Positions 48,131-60,752 of a stretch of DNA of 64,000 nt are shown here, one piece after another. Position numbers and translations under genes: made by a program. The stretch spans positions 45,618,631 through 45,682,630 of the forward strand of contig CM023539.1 of assembly GCA_013350335.1 (NCBI GenBank), in the 5' to 3' direction. Position 1 is the first letter of the stretch. Each line of letters opens with the position of its first letter. The notes below the pieces were generated by a model. The model was not told the origin of the DNA, ran no database searches, and worked only from the letters and a program-made list of their open reading frames with translations. Origin of the DNA: Chimonanthus salicifolius. Taxonomy: Eukaryota > Streptophyta > Magnoliopsida > Laurales > Calycanthaceae.

Positions 48131-48834
48131 GTTCATAGTACTATAGCCGCTACCTAGAATGTTTACGACCTTAATTTGTTGAGTTTGGTGTAAAGGAATC
48201 AAAAGATTGAGAAACCATTTCTTTGAAACTACCTGTCTTGATTTCTAGTATATGTGATGGGGTTCCTTTTGAATCAAACAAATTTATCAATCGCAGTTCT
48301 CTCCCTAGAATCATGTATCATGATGGATTTAATCAGCTTCTTGCAGTTCAGTTATTTAGTCTCGGCTGTTGATTTCTAAATTCATATTTATTTGCATTGT
48401 GCTAAAATATTAAAATTTAGATATTTAGGTTCAATACAGAGGCAGGAGGAGGATCTGAATTGGATATAATCAATAGATAGGGTATAGGGTTGGCAAATTG
48501 TAGGCAAGCTAATGAGTTCTATGTAATGAGAGTCTTGTCGAAACTAAAAGGGTGATTTTATAAGATAACAATTAGGCCACCATACCATATGGGGTGGAAT
48601 CTAGGACAATAAAGAAAACACAGGTAGAATAAGTACAAGGGTGTTTTATAAGATAAAATTAGGCCAGCAATGCTATATGTAGTGGAATGTGGGGCCATAA
48701 AGAAAATACAGGTAGAAAAAAGTATAGGTGACCAACATGCATGCCAAAATGGATGAGTAGGGTTACACATTAGAAGGTGAAATAGAAATGATTGCATGAA
48801 GAAAACCTCAAGTATTGTCCAAATAGACAAGAAC
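48131..48834. other. Intergenic, nothing recognised
   Basis: Includes a diverged direct repeat (ttttataagataa, aggccannatnctatatg, gaaaacacaggtagaa) at about 48553-48600 and 48648-48720. Confidence 0.4.
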
Positions 48835-49010
48835 ATCTAGCACAATAGGTAAGTGTTCATTGTTGCTACTTCAAGGTTGTGGGTTCGAGTATTATGAGCA
48901 TCAAATAGGTAGTTGGCCCATAGAAAAAAGAGGCATGGAAATCCAAATGCAAACGCCAACGCTAGAATGATGGGGATAATGGCTTCAATGATGATGACGA
49001 TGATGACAGC
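48835..49010 (+). mobile_element. SINE-like element, family 3
   Basis: tRNA-like head (tagcacaataggtaagtg), B-box-like gtgggttcgagtattatg, body ggaaatccaaatgcaaacgc and 3' end ataatggcttcaatgatgat with GAT repeats. The clearest copy of the family here; no target duplication identified. Confidence 0.6.
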
Positions 49011-49029
49011 TACACATTCATGAGTTGAC

Positions 49030-49470
49030 TCTCATCCATCTGAAAACCAATTCCCTAAGAACCTCATCAATGCCTCCACAGCCATAGCCCATTGCACAAG
49101 GATGTTCTTGATCCTAATGACGATATTTCTCCTAGGTTTTCCTTTATCCTCAAAGCCTCTAATTTCTTTTACCCAAACTATCCACAAGAATGCCAAAAGT
49201 ATTAATTTCCATAAACTTTGTCCTTTATTTGAAAAGGGACCCAAGACCGTACCATCCAGGAGAACTTGACATGAGGAGGGGAAGACCTCATGGACTGGAA
49301 AAAAGGAAAAGGGAAATAAGTACCAAATTGGGAAAACAAAGGAGCAGTGAAAGAAAAGGCGATCCACAGATTCCTCATTATTTCAACAAAGGATACATGT
49401 TGGGAAGTGAGAAGTTCCTTGATTTTTGGTTGTCCAAAGCGAAGATTTAATTTAAACGAGTTAGCCAATA
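49030..49470 (-). mobile_element. LINE remnant, zinc-finger RT tail
   Basis: The minus strand reads NEESVDRLFFHCSFVFPIWY, the typical cysteine/histidine region after plant LINE reverse transcriptase, followed by LWKLILLAFLWIVWVKEIRG, equivalent to the WxIWxERN motif. Upstream codons (LNLRFGQPKI) are in a shifted frame. Non-functional. Confidence 0.7.
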
Positions 49471-50521
49471 AAAAGTTGTAACCTTAGAAAGGGTAACAGA
49501 ATTCCAAATGAAGGGGAAAGGGCAAGGGAAAAGAACAAGATGGTTGATGATGGAAAAGACAAAATTGCATGAAAAGATCAACTTTTGATTCCTTTGTCTA
49601 GTACTTCTTCTGTTGCCTATATAAAGGAGCGACTTATTAACTAAACAACATCAATCAGTTGCAAGATTTCGAAATCCAACAATACACTTCTACACACTCC
49701 ATAATAAGCACTTTTTCCTTTTTCTTTTTTTGATTTTTAGAGAGAGGGAGGAGAGGGGCAAAGGTAGTATCCCCCACCACACATCCTCCAAAAAGTAAAT
49801 CCTAGCTCCATTTCCAACTACCAAACTCATCACTAATTGATTCTATCTAGTAAAAGTTTCCCTCCCTCCCTCCCTCCCTAATTTCAAGGTGTCTCTCCAA
49901 ATGTGGGTCATCCTCTACAGTTCACCATACATGAAAGGTCGAAACCCAACCTCTATCCTACTCTTCCATATTTTAGTCAAATTGCCTCCCACCACAAAAC
50001 CGCCCCCAGCCGCTCTACTCCCACTTCCACCCAATTTTGACTATAAATACCAATTTCTTTGGATTATGCTCCTCACACACAAACCACCCCTCAATACAGA
50101 GGTTGCAATCAACTAGCAACACAAAACTTCTTATCACTTGCCTCATACCAAAAGAAATCTACTTGGCTTCAAGCATTTTTACTGTTTTGTCAAGGATTCT
50201 AAATAAAGAGAAATAATAGATATGTAAATTGATTAGACAGATTTTAATGAGTGCGATCCGGCCTATGAAATATAAATATGAAAAAGATACTAACTTTTGT
50301 CTAAATCATTCAATAACAGCTCCTACCTGACAAGGGATTTCAAGTTCGCATCTAGAGGAGGGCCTGTGAGAATGGAAATTGTACCTCAATACAACTAGTG
50401 GATGCAGTGATTCATCTATCCTCAAAGGAGAGAACACTTGCAATTGCATTATGGTGGATCAATTTTGACAAAAACAAGGCCGACATTGACTTTCAAACTA
50501 GAGATGGCTTGGAAGTATTTC
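49471..50521. other. Intergenic, unassigned
   Basis: Contains a (CCCT)n run at about 49859-49879. The proline-rich frame at 49889-50116 follows pyrimidine-rich DNA and is not called. Confidence 0.4.
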
Positions 50522-50539
50522 AAAACTCTAAAAACATTG

Positions 50540-50706
50540 CTGAACTCAGCGGCTGATGAGATGGCTAGAATTGGCCTCAATAGTTTACCAGATTTTGTAT
50601 CTAGAGCTTTGTAATGTTTATATGGGTGAGGGGGTAGCGGGTTCCTGGCCTGGTTTTGTGGTCTCTCAGGTTCTTTCTGTGAATAATATAGTTATCATTC
50701 AAAAAT
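50540..50706 (+). mobile_element. 5'-truncated LINE 3' end, 167 bp
   Basis: aaaactctaaaaacattg flanks it perfectly (50522-50539 and 50707-50724). The insert starts inside the RNase H C-terminus (AADEMARIGLNSLPDFVSRAL, stop), runs through a short 3' UTR and ends cattcaaaaat. A clear target-primed insertion. Confidence 0.88.
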
Positions 50707-50724
50707 AAAACTCTAAAAACATTG

Positions 50725-51205
50725 AGGACTCAGTTTTCATTGTCTTCATATTCCCTAAAATCATTTAATCTAACGAAATTTTGTGACAAAAAGTTTGGTA
50801 TTTAAAAGGTGATTACCAAACCTGATACATCATTAAGCCCCTTGAGAGGCTCAGCGCATTAGAAAGCAATGGTAATACAAAAACAAGAACAGGCTAGAAG
50901 TATATGGACATCAAGGGGAGCACAAATGCTATCCACAGAGGAATATAGCTCTGAAGCACATTCCATAGCATATGAACTTAAATAACTGATAACGGTGAAA
51001 GATGGGGCCATGGATTATAAATTAAGAGACGCTATGTCCAATGGACATAAGGGAGGTTGCAAGTAGCTTGTCGTCTGCACAGTTTACTCAGGAGGATCTC
51101 GGTATCTTTAGATTATCATTTCAACATTACCATAAGAATAAGGTGAAGATCACAAGTTATGATTGATTACAACCTTGTTGATTATTAGTTAGTTAGATAT
51201 ATATA

Positions 51206-51206
<1 letters not shown>
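50725..51206. other. Intergenic, nothing recognised
   Basis: No gene or paired repeat seen. Confidence 0.4.

Positions 51207-51290
<84 letters not shown>
51207..51290. repeat. (AT)n(AG)n compound microsatellite
   Basis: About 28 AT units followed by about 14 AG units. Confidence 0.95.
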
Positions 51291-51296
<6 letters not shown>

Positions 51297-52845
51297 CTTG
51301 GAAACTTGTTGATCCATCAATACATGGAAATAGGTTCACGTCGGCAAATGGACAAAAACAACAAATAAAATCTATGATGCCTGAACACAGCATGGATGTA
51401 GCAGGGACACACCACTGTTCTTGTACAATTTGTTTCTTCATGTCCAAGAACTTCCTCAACCACAACCCAATTCTCTCATACATCACAAGGAGTTCATGTG
51501 TCAAACTTTGGAATGCATTGTTTGACTAATTCTAAATGAAAAAAAAAAAGACATTTACTAGGGGCACCATGCCCTCTACTAGATGTAATTATCTAAATGA
51601 AAATTTTCACAATTGTTCCAAGCGTATTAAGGTCGATTTTCATTTGGAGTTTTCTATTATTCTATTCTATGGGAGGTCATAGAAATTTAAAAGCGCCAGC
51701 ACAAACACTTCAAATGTGTGATGTACCCATGTCGGACAATTGTAGTTACTCGCACCAGTGTCAAACACTTGTACCTATTCTTTATGGACCATTTTAATGC
51801 TTCTTAATATTGTTTCTAAGATGACTAAAATATTACAACACTTTTCCTTCCTAAAATCTAATTAAAATATCAATCTATTTGTCATGTAACTGTTTAGAGT
51901 AAAATTAATATATTATTCTCTATTGGTGATATTTCCACATCTTATTTTCATTAAAAAAAAAAACTTGGATTCACTTTTGTTTAAATACGGTTCCATGTCC
52001 CCATGTACTATTTTTTGGGGCCAGCCATGTCCAACACCTTGTACCTGTGTCGGACATCGATACTTGTAGCCATACCCATGCAGCTCAAAAGAAACCACAT
52101 CAGTCACTCGTCTAACCAAATTTAATTGATTAGATACAATGATCCAGGTGTTTAAGACAAAGGGCACCCACATAGCACAAAGACTAGCAATGCATAAGAA
52201 AACATAAAATATTCTATTAACTAGATAATACAATGAAGATCTGATAAGCACTTTAGAGGCTATTATTTTGAAGTTAAAATTCTACCATACAACTTATGCA
52301 GCAAAACAAACCTGCTTTTAACATTTTTTAGAAACAAAAATATATAATAGCTTCTAACTAGCAGCATCTTTAAGTTTTAACATCTCATTGTCAAATGATC
52401 CAAAATAACAATCGAAAATAAGAGAAATAGAGATAAAAAATAAACTTTTCTCATATCCATTATTTGATGACTGCAGTTTGATGTAAATACATTCATCTGT
52501 CCAGTATAAGAACTTGACAAGAAAAATCAATGCCCGATCGTCTTACACAAGAAGAAACAGAATCAAACAGTAACTGACCTCAACAGGGCAGACACTTCTT
52601 TGAGAGATTGTTGCTAAAGATAGAAAAACTCTCAGCTGCAACTTCACAAATATACGTCACAAAACCACTACCACTTCAATTCCTCAATTGTATAGAGATA
52701 CATCAAATGGAACATAGAACCATGTGAAAGCCTTTTTGCGTGCAAAAGATAGCTTTTTCGCATCCTTTTTATGTGTCATTCCTCCTCCAATGCACCCATT
52801 GAGACAGAACAAACAAGAGAGTGAAAAACCATGAACTACTATTGA
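51291..52845. other. Intergenic and 3' flank of ELC
   Basis: Two related stretches with gtcggac/tgtccgacac phrases lie near 51720-51775 and 52020-52070 and may be decayed transposon DNA. The last few hundred bases are the likely 3' UTR of the minus-strand gene. Confidence 0.4.
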
Positions 52846-54089
52846 TCACCCAATGTACTGTGAAACCCTTGCCGCCATGCTGGAAACTTGAGCCTGCATC
52901 TGCGCAGCCCTAACCTTTGCAGCAGTAGCACGGTGGAAGAATTGCTCGCGAGACAACATCCTGATGTTCTTCAGATACGCATCAAAGGGGATGGATCCCT
53001 CCTGCGCCGCCTTATCCATCGAGTAGATCACATCCTCAATCGCCAGATCTGCTGCAGTGCACTCTAGCATCTGTTTTGACAACCCATCACATGGCTCAAA
53101 CACATCGTCAATCTCAATGTTCCCTGTCCTCCCTGCAATCTTCTCATCAGTCTCCCTCACCCAAGCATCCAGCACATCAGAGTTCATCAACACAATCTGC
53201 AGCTGCTGCTCCAGCCCCTCCTTCTCTTCCATCATCTCTCGCAGACCCTTTGACGTCTGCTCCTCGCGCTGCCTCAGAACGGCCTGTGCACTGAAAAGCC
53301 CCTCCATCTCTGCCTCACGGCTCCTCCTCATCGCTGCAACGTCAGCGTGTAGGGTCTCCACAAGCTTATTGATTGCATTTCGCTTGTAAACATCAGAAGA
53401 ATTATCAGTTGATGCAGGTGGACGGTGGGAAGACGGCGGGAGGGGGAAGGCCCCATACGGGGAGGGACGGAACCCATAATTGCCCACCCCCACTGCCGAA
53501 TCACGACTGCTGTGATTAGGGGGAGGATTGTTAGAAGGGGGACTGGGACGGGGGTTAGAATCAGGGGAGGGGATCTGGCGGGATTGCTTGGTGTAGAGTG
53601 GGGGATCGCGACCAAAGATGGCGCTGAGGTTACGTACGAGATCAACGAGATTGGAAGAGGGGAAGACCCAAGAATGGAGATAGGGGACGGAGACGAGGCC
53701 TGAGGGGTTGACGTGGGGGTGGCCGCGCTTGATGATCATGTCGCGGGTGGGGGCGACGTAGACGCAGGGGGTGTGGCGGGGGTAGGTCTCCATGAGCCAG
53801 ATGACGACGGGGATGTTATAGAGGACGGACTGGTAGACCATGGGGATGGTACCCTCGGACTGGAGGAGATTGACAGTTCTTCCGTCGTTGTGGGCGAAGA
53901 CAGCGGTCTTGACATGGAGGCTGGGGTAGTTGTCGATGAGGGAGACAAGGTGCTGTCGAATTAGCCATTTGACATCTTCAGTGTAGGGGAGAGCGGAAGG
54001 GCCGCGCTGCGAGAGAACGTTACTGAGGAACTGCTGAGCGTACTGGGCTCCCTGCTGCGCTGCTGCTGCAGATGGAAGAGGAGGCGACA

Positions 54090-54093
<4 letters not shown>
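52846..54093 (-). CDS. ELC/VPS23A, ESCRT-I subunit (TSG101 homologue)
   Basis: A single open exon encodes 415 aa. Residues about 31-165 form a UEV domain: an E2-like fold without the catalytic cysteine, used to bind ubiquitin and PTAP-like motifs ([49 protein letters not shown]). Residues about 172-227 are proline- and serine-rich. Residues about 233-315 are a predicted coiled coil ([37 protein letters not shown]). The C-terminal steadiness box covers about 340-405 ([37 protein letters not shown]), which joins the ESCRT-I core. In the family, the protein recognises ubiquitinated membrane cargo on endosomes and sends it to the vacuole. Length is close to Arabidopsis ELCH (about 400 aa), and plant members are intronless. 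The start is fixed by the first ATG with context GAGATGG. No damage seen. Confidence 0.95.

Positions 54094-54127
<34 letters not shown>
54093..54127. repeat. (TC)n run in the ELC 5' leader
   Basis: On the coding strand this is an uninterrupted GA repeat directly abutting the ELC ATG. GA repeats in plant leaders can bind BPC-type GAGA factors; here that is only a possibility. The run is also a likely length-polymorphic marker. Confidence 0.85.
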
Positions 54128-54131
<4 letters not shown>

Positions 54132-54566
54132 AACACGAAAACTAGAAAGAGAGACTAGGGAGGAAGAAATGAAACTGATCCCCCTTTCTTTCTTTCGTCG
54201 GTTCGTTGAAAAACACGGAAAGACGGACCTAATGGGCGAGCCGTGGTCGCGAAGGCATTCGTTTTCCTATTAAAAGTTAAAATTAAGATTTTATTTTTAT
54301 TTTTAACTTTAAATCATGATAAATAATATTTAATTGAAATGATTTATATTTAATTTGTGTATATTCGTAATCTCTCGAAGGGGCTGTGTTTAGATCGTTT
54401 AAAAGGTATTTTTAAAAGAAAAGTAAAGTGTAGGAAAAGAATGTTAAGCTTTTAGTTGGAAATTTTAGAGATTTTTGATGTTGGAGAATTTTTTTTAAAA
54501 GAAAATATTATTATAATTGATGCATTGAATAGTTTTGTTTTTCTCATTTAAATATGGCATTTTGAT

Positions 54567-54686
54567 ATTTTACAGTATTCAGGAGTGTTTTTTCATTCAA
54601 CGTTCAAGTTTACAGCATCGACCGTTATTTTACAATATTCAGGAGTGTTTTTTGATTCAACGTTCAAGTTTACAGCATCGACCGTT
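54567..54686. repeat. 60-bp tandem duplication
   Basis: Two copies with exact 60-base spacing, nearly identical (ttcaggagtgttttttcatt, then caacgttcaagtttacagca). About 470 bases upstream of ELC on its promoter side. Confidence 0.92.
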
Positions 54687-56297
54687 TTATCTTGAGTTAG
54701 TTTAGTAAGACATATTAATGAAATATATTATTAAATTAGTTATAAATTATACAAATTTAAATTCATTTAATAAATGATTAAATGAATATTGAATATTTTA
54801 AATTTCATTGTTAATTGATGTGTAACAACTCGACCCGAAAACAGAGCTTAGGGTTTGACTCAGTGTGATGTTGTCCGCTCTGGGCCTCGCACACCAGCGA
54901 GCCCACACAGTTTTGCATTTGGGCCCGGGCCCACTTAGCCCGGCCCAAAACGCGTCACACGAGTTAAGAGGCTTGGCCTCACATATAAGCACTGTAATAC
55001 ACTGCCCCAAATTAGGCGTGGCTTAGCTTAATTTTCCTGTTTAACCGGTTAATCCCGGAGGTTACGGTTAGGGCTTCGAGGAAAGCCCAAGTTTGGCCCG
55101 ATCCGAGCTCGTGAGCTCAGTGATCCAGCCCGTTCAGCTGGAGGAGTATTTTGGTAATTTACCACTTGTTGTGCATATTTCCATAAATTGTGTGTTTTTG
55201 TGAATATTATTGGTGAATAATGTTCTACTTAATAAAGGATTTTACATTTCTGACTTTAGAAATGAAATTATTTTCAGGAAATGGTGTTTAAATCCCGCCC
55301 GTCAAGTCCCCGAAAGAGAGTTTTAATTATTTTAAATAATTTCGGGAAAGAGATAAATTTTGAAAATGGTATTTAGTGTTAAACCATTTTAAAAATGAAC
55401 TAGATATTTCATTTCATTTCATTTCAAAATGAGATTTGCAAATTGTTTATTTTAACAATTGTTTATTTAAGTAAATAGTGTAAATTTATGAGTTTTGTTT
55501 AAATAAATGATTTTCAGTGAGAGATAAATTCTGAAAATTTTATGGTGATCAAGGTTTTCAAAACCCAACCCATCTGTAAGGTTGGATTAGGTTTTTAAGT
55601 TCTTAAATTATTACTTTTAGTTTAAAAATGGGTTTTTATGAAAACTAGGGCTTGTGTGCAATTTGTAAACTGTTTGGGGACTGATCTGCAAACAGCAGAA
55701 AAATCATCACCGCCATGCAGGCGTGCTCTGGTCGCTCGGCCCGAAATCGGGAGATGATGATGGTTTTTCCGTTGTCACGTCCCATCCTCCCCAGCGGGTT
55801 TCCGACATCTCTCCCCGGCTGAATTCCTATAAATTCAGCCGTCACCCGTCGGTTTGAATTCCCAGCAAATCTTCTTTTCTCTGCTCTCTGTTAAACCCGT
55901 CCGAGACCCTTGCCGTTGCCTATTTTGCAAACCGTAGCTTTGAAGGAAGATTTTTCAAAAATCAAAATTTTAGCCCAGGAATCAAAGTGAAGGTATCCAT
56001 TACATTCCTTTTAAAATTCTAACCGGTTTAGAATTAAGAAAACCAAGTTTTGACCATGTTTTGATTGAGAAAAACAAGTTTTAAGTTTTAAGGAAAACCA
56101 TGGGTTTCATGTACCCGTGAGGAATCTACCTTAAAATCGGATGACCTATTGAGTTTCTGAGCTCCAAACCTCTCCCTATGGAAAGAGGATTCCCAGAGGA
56201 GTCCATCAGACCAGACGGATGTGAAAAACGAATCCAAGAAGCCCTCCATTTCTGGAATCGTATTTTAGTGTATTTTCCGCCGTGACTGTCTGCTGTT

Positions 56298-59200
56298 GCA
56301 GACAGTTGGAGAAGACGACTCTCGGAAGGTCCGAGAGCAGATCTTCGGACGGTCCGAACCTTCGGACGGTCCGAGCAGTGAACCTCGGACGTTCCGAGCT
56401 TCAACCCGAAGCCCACGCCCGAGGCGAGCCAAATGTCATGCCCCGACCCGACCGGTGGGCCCGGAACGCGACTGATTTTTTTTTTTGATAAGGTAAGTAA
56501 ACTAAACCACAAGCACTCTTACTGGGCCGGATCAACAGTTAGGCCCAGCGGTTACACATCAGCCGGTTAAGTGGACTCAAACATGTACCATATGCCTGCC
56601 CCAAAGACAAAGCAAAAACAACACAACAATAACATCCACTCATAGTATGATGAAACAGATACCAACATTGATTAATCAATCATAACATTGTCTCAAATGG
56701 CAACATAGCCGATTACAACATTTAAACATAAATTAAGTACCACATCCAGTACTTAATATAAAAACAACGGTTCCTAGAACCAACAGAAAGATCAGGGCAT
56801 TCCTCTCCGGGGGAATCCCAAAACACTGCTTTAGCTCAAACGCCCTAAGCCTGAAAGAGAGGGCCCTCCTCCTCGGGTTCATCGCCTGAAAGGTGAGTGG
56901 TGTGAGCTAACTAGCCCAGTGAAGGATAATTAACAATGCACATTAAGTAAATAGTAAAACAGGTTAGCAACAGTTCAATATCATATACTTGATAACAGTA
57001 AGCAATATCTCAAATAAGATAATAACATCATCAACTATCAATTACTGCCATTATCCACCGTAACGCCTGCCGACTACACTGAGACCAGTATTAAATCCCG
57101 ACACGGTCAAAATACATCCTTACAAGTACATCTCCGGCTCTTAAACTTAGCCGATACTGACACCCTCAAGTCAGTAACTGACGACAGCATGGTCCGCCCA
57201 TGGTCCAGTAGACATAAACCATCTCTCATATGGCCGATATTGGTTCAATAGCCCAGGTACGTGGAAGCAGTCTTACATACAGATACGGTCAACACCGTAA
57301 TATCAAATCATCACAGCACTCTTACCATAGTGCATCATGTATAGGCACATGAGTGGGTTCATCAAAACCGAAACCACTCATTGCTCAAAATAACACCTGT
57401 TTACAAAATCTGCAGAGTTAAGTTCCCTCACCGTGATCGTGTGGTTTCGCGGTCTCTGTCAAACAACATACAAGTGCACAATCAATATACATATCAGTTA
57501 CGTACATATACGTAGTATTTGGAAATCACACGTTTTCCCACAAAATATCCAGGGTTCATGGAAATGAGTCTCCTACTTGGTTTCTAGCATTTTTAAATCA
57601 TCCACAAGATAATAATATAATAATAAAAAGGGGCTCAGTCCAAACTCATATTGTCTTCTGGGCATTGACCAGATTGACGTATTGAGTGAGGTTTAGATCC
57701 TCGGGTCACTTCTCGGTTGTCTTCTGGATATGACCAGAGCTGACATTTTGAGTCGGCCTCGAAGTCACCCAGTGCGCGACTATAGTGCCGGCCTGAAAGT
57801 GAATCACTCAGTTCCCGACTAATATCGGACTGAAAGCGGATACAATAATATTTACACTATAAATAATAAGAGAAAGGGGTTAGTACAGTTTTATTTAACA
57901 ATGGGGGGTATAAACCATCACATCACATAATCTAACGAAATAATAATTTTTTTTTTTTCGGAATAAAATAATAATATTTAAATATTTAATTATTTATTCA
58001 TTTTTTTTTTCTTTGGTGGGAACCACCATTTGAAATCATAAGCAACCATACTCTCAAATAAATTTTTTTTTTTTTTGTGAATAAAATAATAATATTTAAA
58101 TATTTAATCATTTATTCATTTATTTTATTATTTTATTACTATATTTTTTTTTTCCAATGGGAACCAACCTTTTAAAAGCATAGCAATATCAAAAATATTT
58201 TTATTTTTATTTTATTTTATTTTTTCATTTTTTTTTCTCTTTCTTCTTCCTCTTCTTCTTCCCCGTTCGCTGTCTGCAACAGACAGTGAACGGCCGGTGA
58301 ACAGTAAAACCGAAAATGAAAAATGGGGGATTTTCGGGACTCGGTTTTTATATCTGACCGGTCCGATGGATTCCTCCGGGAGTCCTCTTTCCATAGGGAG
58401 AGGTTTGGAGCTTTGAAACTCAGTGAGCCATCCGATCTTAACACCGGAAGCTCACTGATATGAGGAACCCTAAAATTTTCCTTAAATTTTGAAATCGTTT
58501 TTCTCAATGAAAACATAACCAAATCCAAAAATTTTTGATTCAAAACCGATCGAAATTGAAAGGGGAATGCAGTGGTTACCTTTGATTGAGTTTCTGGGCT
58601 GAAATCCGGATTTTCTTTTGAAATTTCCCTCTAAGTTATTGTCTGAAAAAAAAGAGGGAAGAACAGAGAGTCGGCTGGGTTTTGGCTGGGTTTTCTTTTG
58701 GAGAACAGAGACAGAGAGAAGGGAGAAGAGAAGAAGGTTCTGTGGGAGTTAAAACCGATCGAAGGAGGCCGGTTTATATAAGGTTTTTCGGCCGGAAAAT
58801 CCGGCTGCGCATGGAGCGACTCGGCCGGAATCCCACTGCGTATGCAGCGACGATGAGACGGGATGGGGAAATGTAATTATCGCCGGCAGTGACGATGGGA
58901 CGGGACGGGGAAAAATAATCATCACCGGCAGCGACGATGGGACGGGACGATGCCGGAAAATCGGGTCGAGCAGAGACACTGCACGTCCGCACGTCGCTGA
59001 TACAGAATTTTTTTTTTTTTTTTTTTGCAGATCAGCCCTCCTATATTTCCATTTTTACAAAAAGCCCCTAGTTTTATTAAAAACCTGATTTTTAACTAAA
59101 ACAATAATTTAAAAATCTCAAAAATTTAATCCAACCTTATAGATAAGTTGGGTTTTAAAAATCTTAATCACCATAAAAATTTCAGATTTTAACTCTTATT

Positions 59201-59905
59201 AAAAATCATTTATTTAAATAAAATTCATATTTTACCCATAATTACTTAATTAAACAAATGTAAAAATAACTAATTTGTAAATCTTATTTTGAAGTGAAAT
59301 GAAATAACTAGACCATTCTTAAAATGGTCTACCATAAAATACTAATTTCAAAATTTATTTCATTTTCAAAACCCTTTAAAAATAATTAATACCCCCTTTC
59401 GAGCGATATTTAAATATTATTTTCTGAAAATAATTTTATTTTAAAATCAGAAATGCAAATCCTTAATTAAGGAAAACATTATTCACCAATAATATTCACA
59501 AAATCACACAATTTATAAAAATATACACAAGAAGTGGTAAATTACCAAAATGCCCCTCCAGCTCGACGAGCTGAATCACTGAGTTTTCGGGCTCAGATCG
59601 GGCCAAACTTAGGTTTTCCTCGAAGCCCTAACCAAAAACCTCAAGATCAACCGGTTAAACAAGATTAACGAGCTAAAACTCGCCTAATCGGGGCAGGGTA
59701 TTACACCAAACCCCTTTTCGGAAGAACCGAGCCGAGCTCGGAAGGTCCGAGACATGCCTTCGGACGTTCCGAGCTTTGCAGACCCACGAGACTTCTGTTT
59801 TTCTGTTCTTCCTGTTCGGATGGACTTCGGACGGTCCGAGACCCAGTCTTCGGACGATCCGAAGTTAGGCCCCAAGTTCCGAGGCCAGTAACTCAGTTTT
59901 GAGTG
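56298..59905. repeat. Split array of TCGGACGGTCCGA palindromes
   Basis: About eight imperfect palindromes of the form ttcggacggtccgag occur at 56318-56402 and again at 59715-59870. The two parts are one array in the outer solo LTR, separated by the nested LTR. GC-rich against an AT-rich background. Confidence 0.8.
56434..59705 (-). mobile_element. Nested inverted solo LTR, 3,272 bp
   Basis: ccaaa flanks it (56429-56433 and 59706-59710). On the minus strand it begins TGTAATACCCTGCCCC and ends GGGTCGGGGCATGACA, matching the enclosing solo LTR in reverse. Shared segments include the ctgggctagttagctcac block (about 56910 versus 61170) and the catggaaatgagtctcctac block (about 57560 versus 60390). 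It lacks the expanded TCGGACGGTCCGA array of its host. No coding region. Confidence 0.85.
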
Positions 59906-60640
59906 GTTCGGATGATGTGAAGCCACTGCACCCAGTTCCGAAGTGATGTTCCGAGGAGCACTGTTTTGAAAAATGATAAAATATTGTTTGATTACTGTTT
60001 TAATCTTGATTATTATTTGTTTAATATGTTTAATTATTTGTTATGATTTATACCCCCTGTTAATTAAAAATGTACTAACCCCTTTTACCTCTTATTATTT
60101 ATAATGTAAATACTATTGTATACGCTTTCAGTCCGACACTAGTCGGGAACTGAGTGATTCACTTTCAGGACGACACTATAGTCGGGTACTGAGTGACCTC
60201 GAGGCCTACTCAAAATGTCAGTTCTGGTCCTATCCAGAAGACAACCGAGAAGTGACCCGAGGATCTAGACCTTACTCAATAAGTCGATCTGGTCAATGCC
60301 CAGAAGACAATATGAGTTTGGACTGAGCCCCCTTATGTTTATTATATTATTATCTTGTGGATGATTTAAAGAGGATAGAAACCAAGTAGGAGACTCATTT
60401 CCATGAACCCTGGATATTTTGTGGGAAAACGTAGGATTTCCAAATACTACGTATGAGTACGTATTTATTATATATTGATTGTGCACTTGTGTGTTGTTTG
60501 AACAGAGACCGCGCAAACCACACATAACGGTGAGGGAACTTAACTTTGCAGTTAAAATGTAAACATGTTTGGTTATTGGATATGGATATCGAACAATGAG
60601 TGGTTTCAGATTTGATGAACCCACTCATATGTCTGAATGT

Positions 60641-60752
60641 GACGCACTATAGTAAGAGTGCTTATGATGCTGACCTAAAATTGACGCACTATGGTAAGAG
60701 TGCTTATGATGCTGGCCTAGACTGGACGCACTATGGTAAGAGTGCTGATGAT
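60641..60752. repeat. 42-bp tandem repeat, 2.7 units
   Basis: Units start at 60641, 60683 and 60725 (gacgcactatggtaagagtg, cttatgatgct). The nested relative has only one unit near 57315, so the array arose in this copy or its lineage. Confidence 0.88.

Noticed and set aside
51193..51504. 103-codon minus-strand frame
   Set aside because: Its C-terminal part translates the AT/AG microsatellite; the rest has no recognisable motif.
51700..52080. Two gtcggac/tgtccgac-containing stretches as a transposon pair
   Set aside because: Similarity is weak and no ends or duplications could be paired.
53713..53964. Plus-strand frame rich in G, V and D over ELC
   Set aside because: Antisense shadow of the UEV domain coding sequence.
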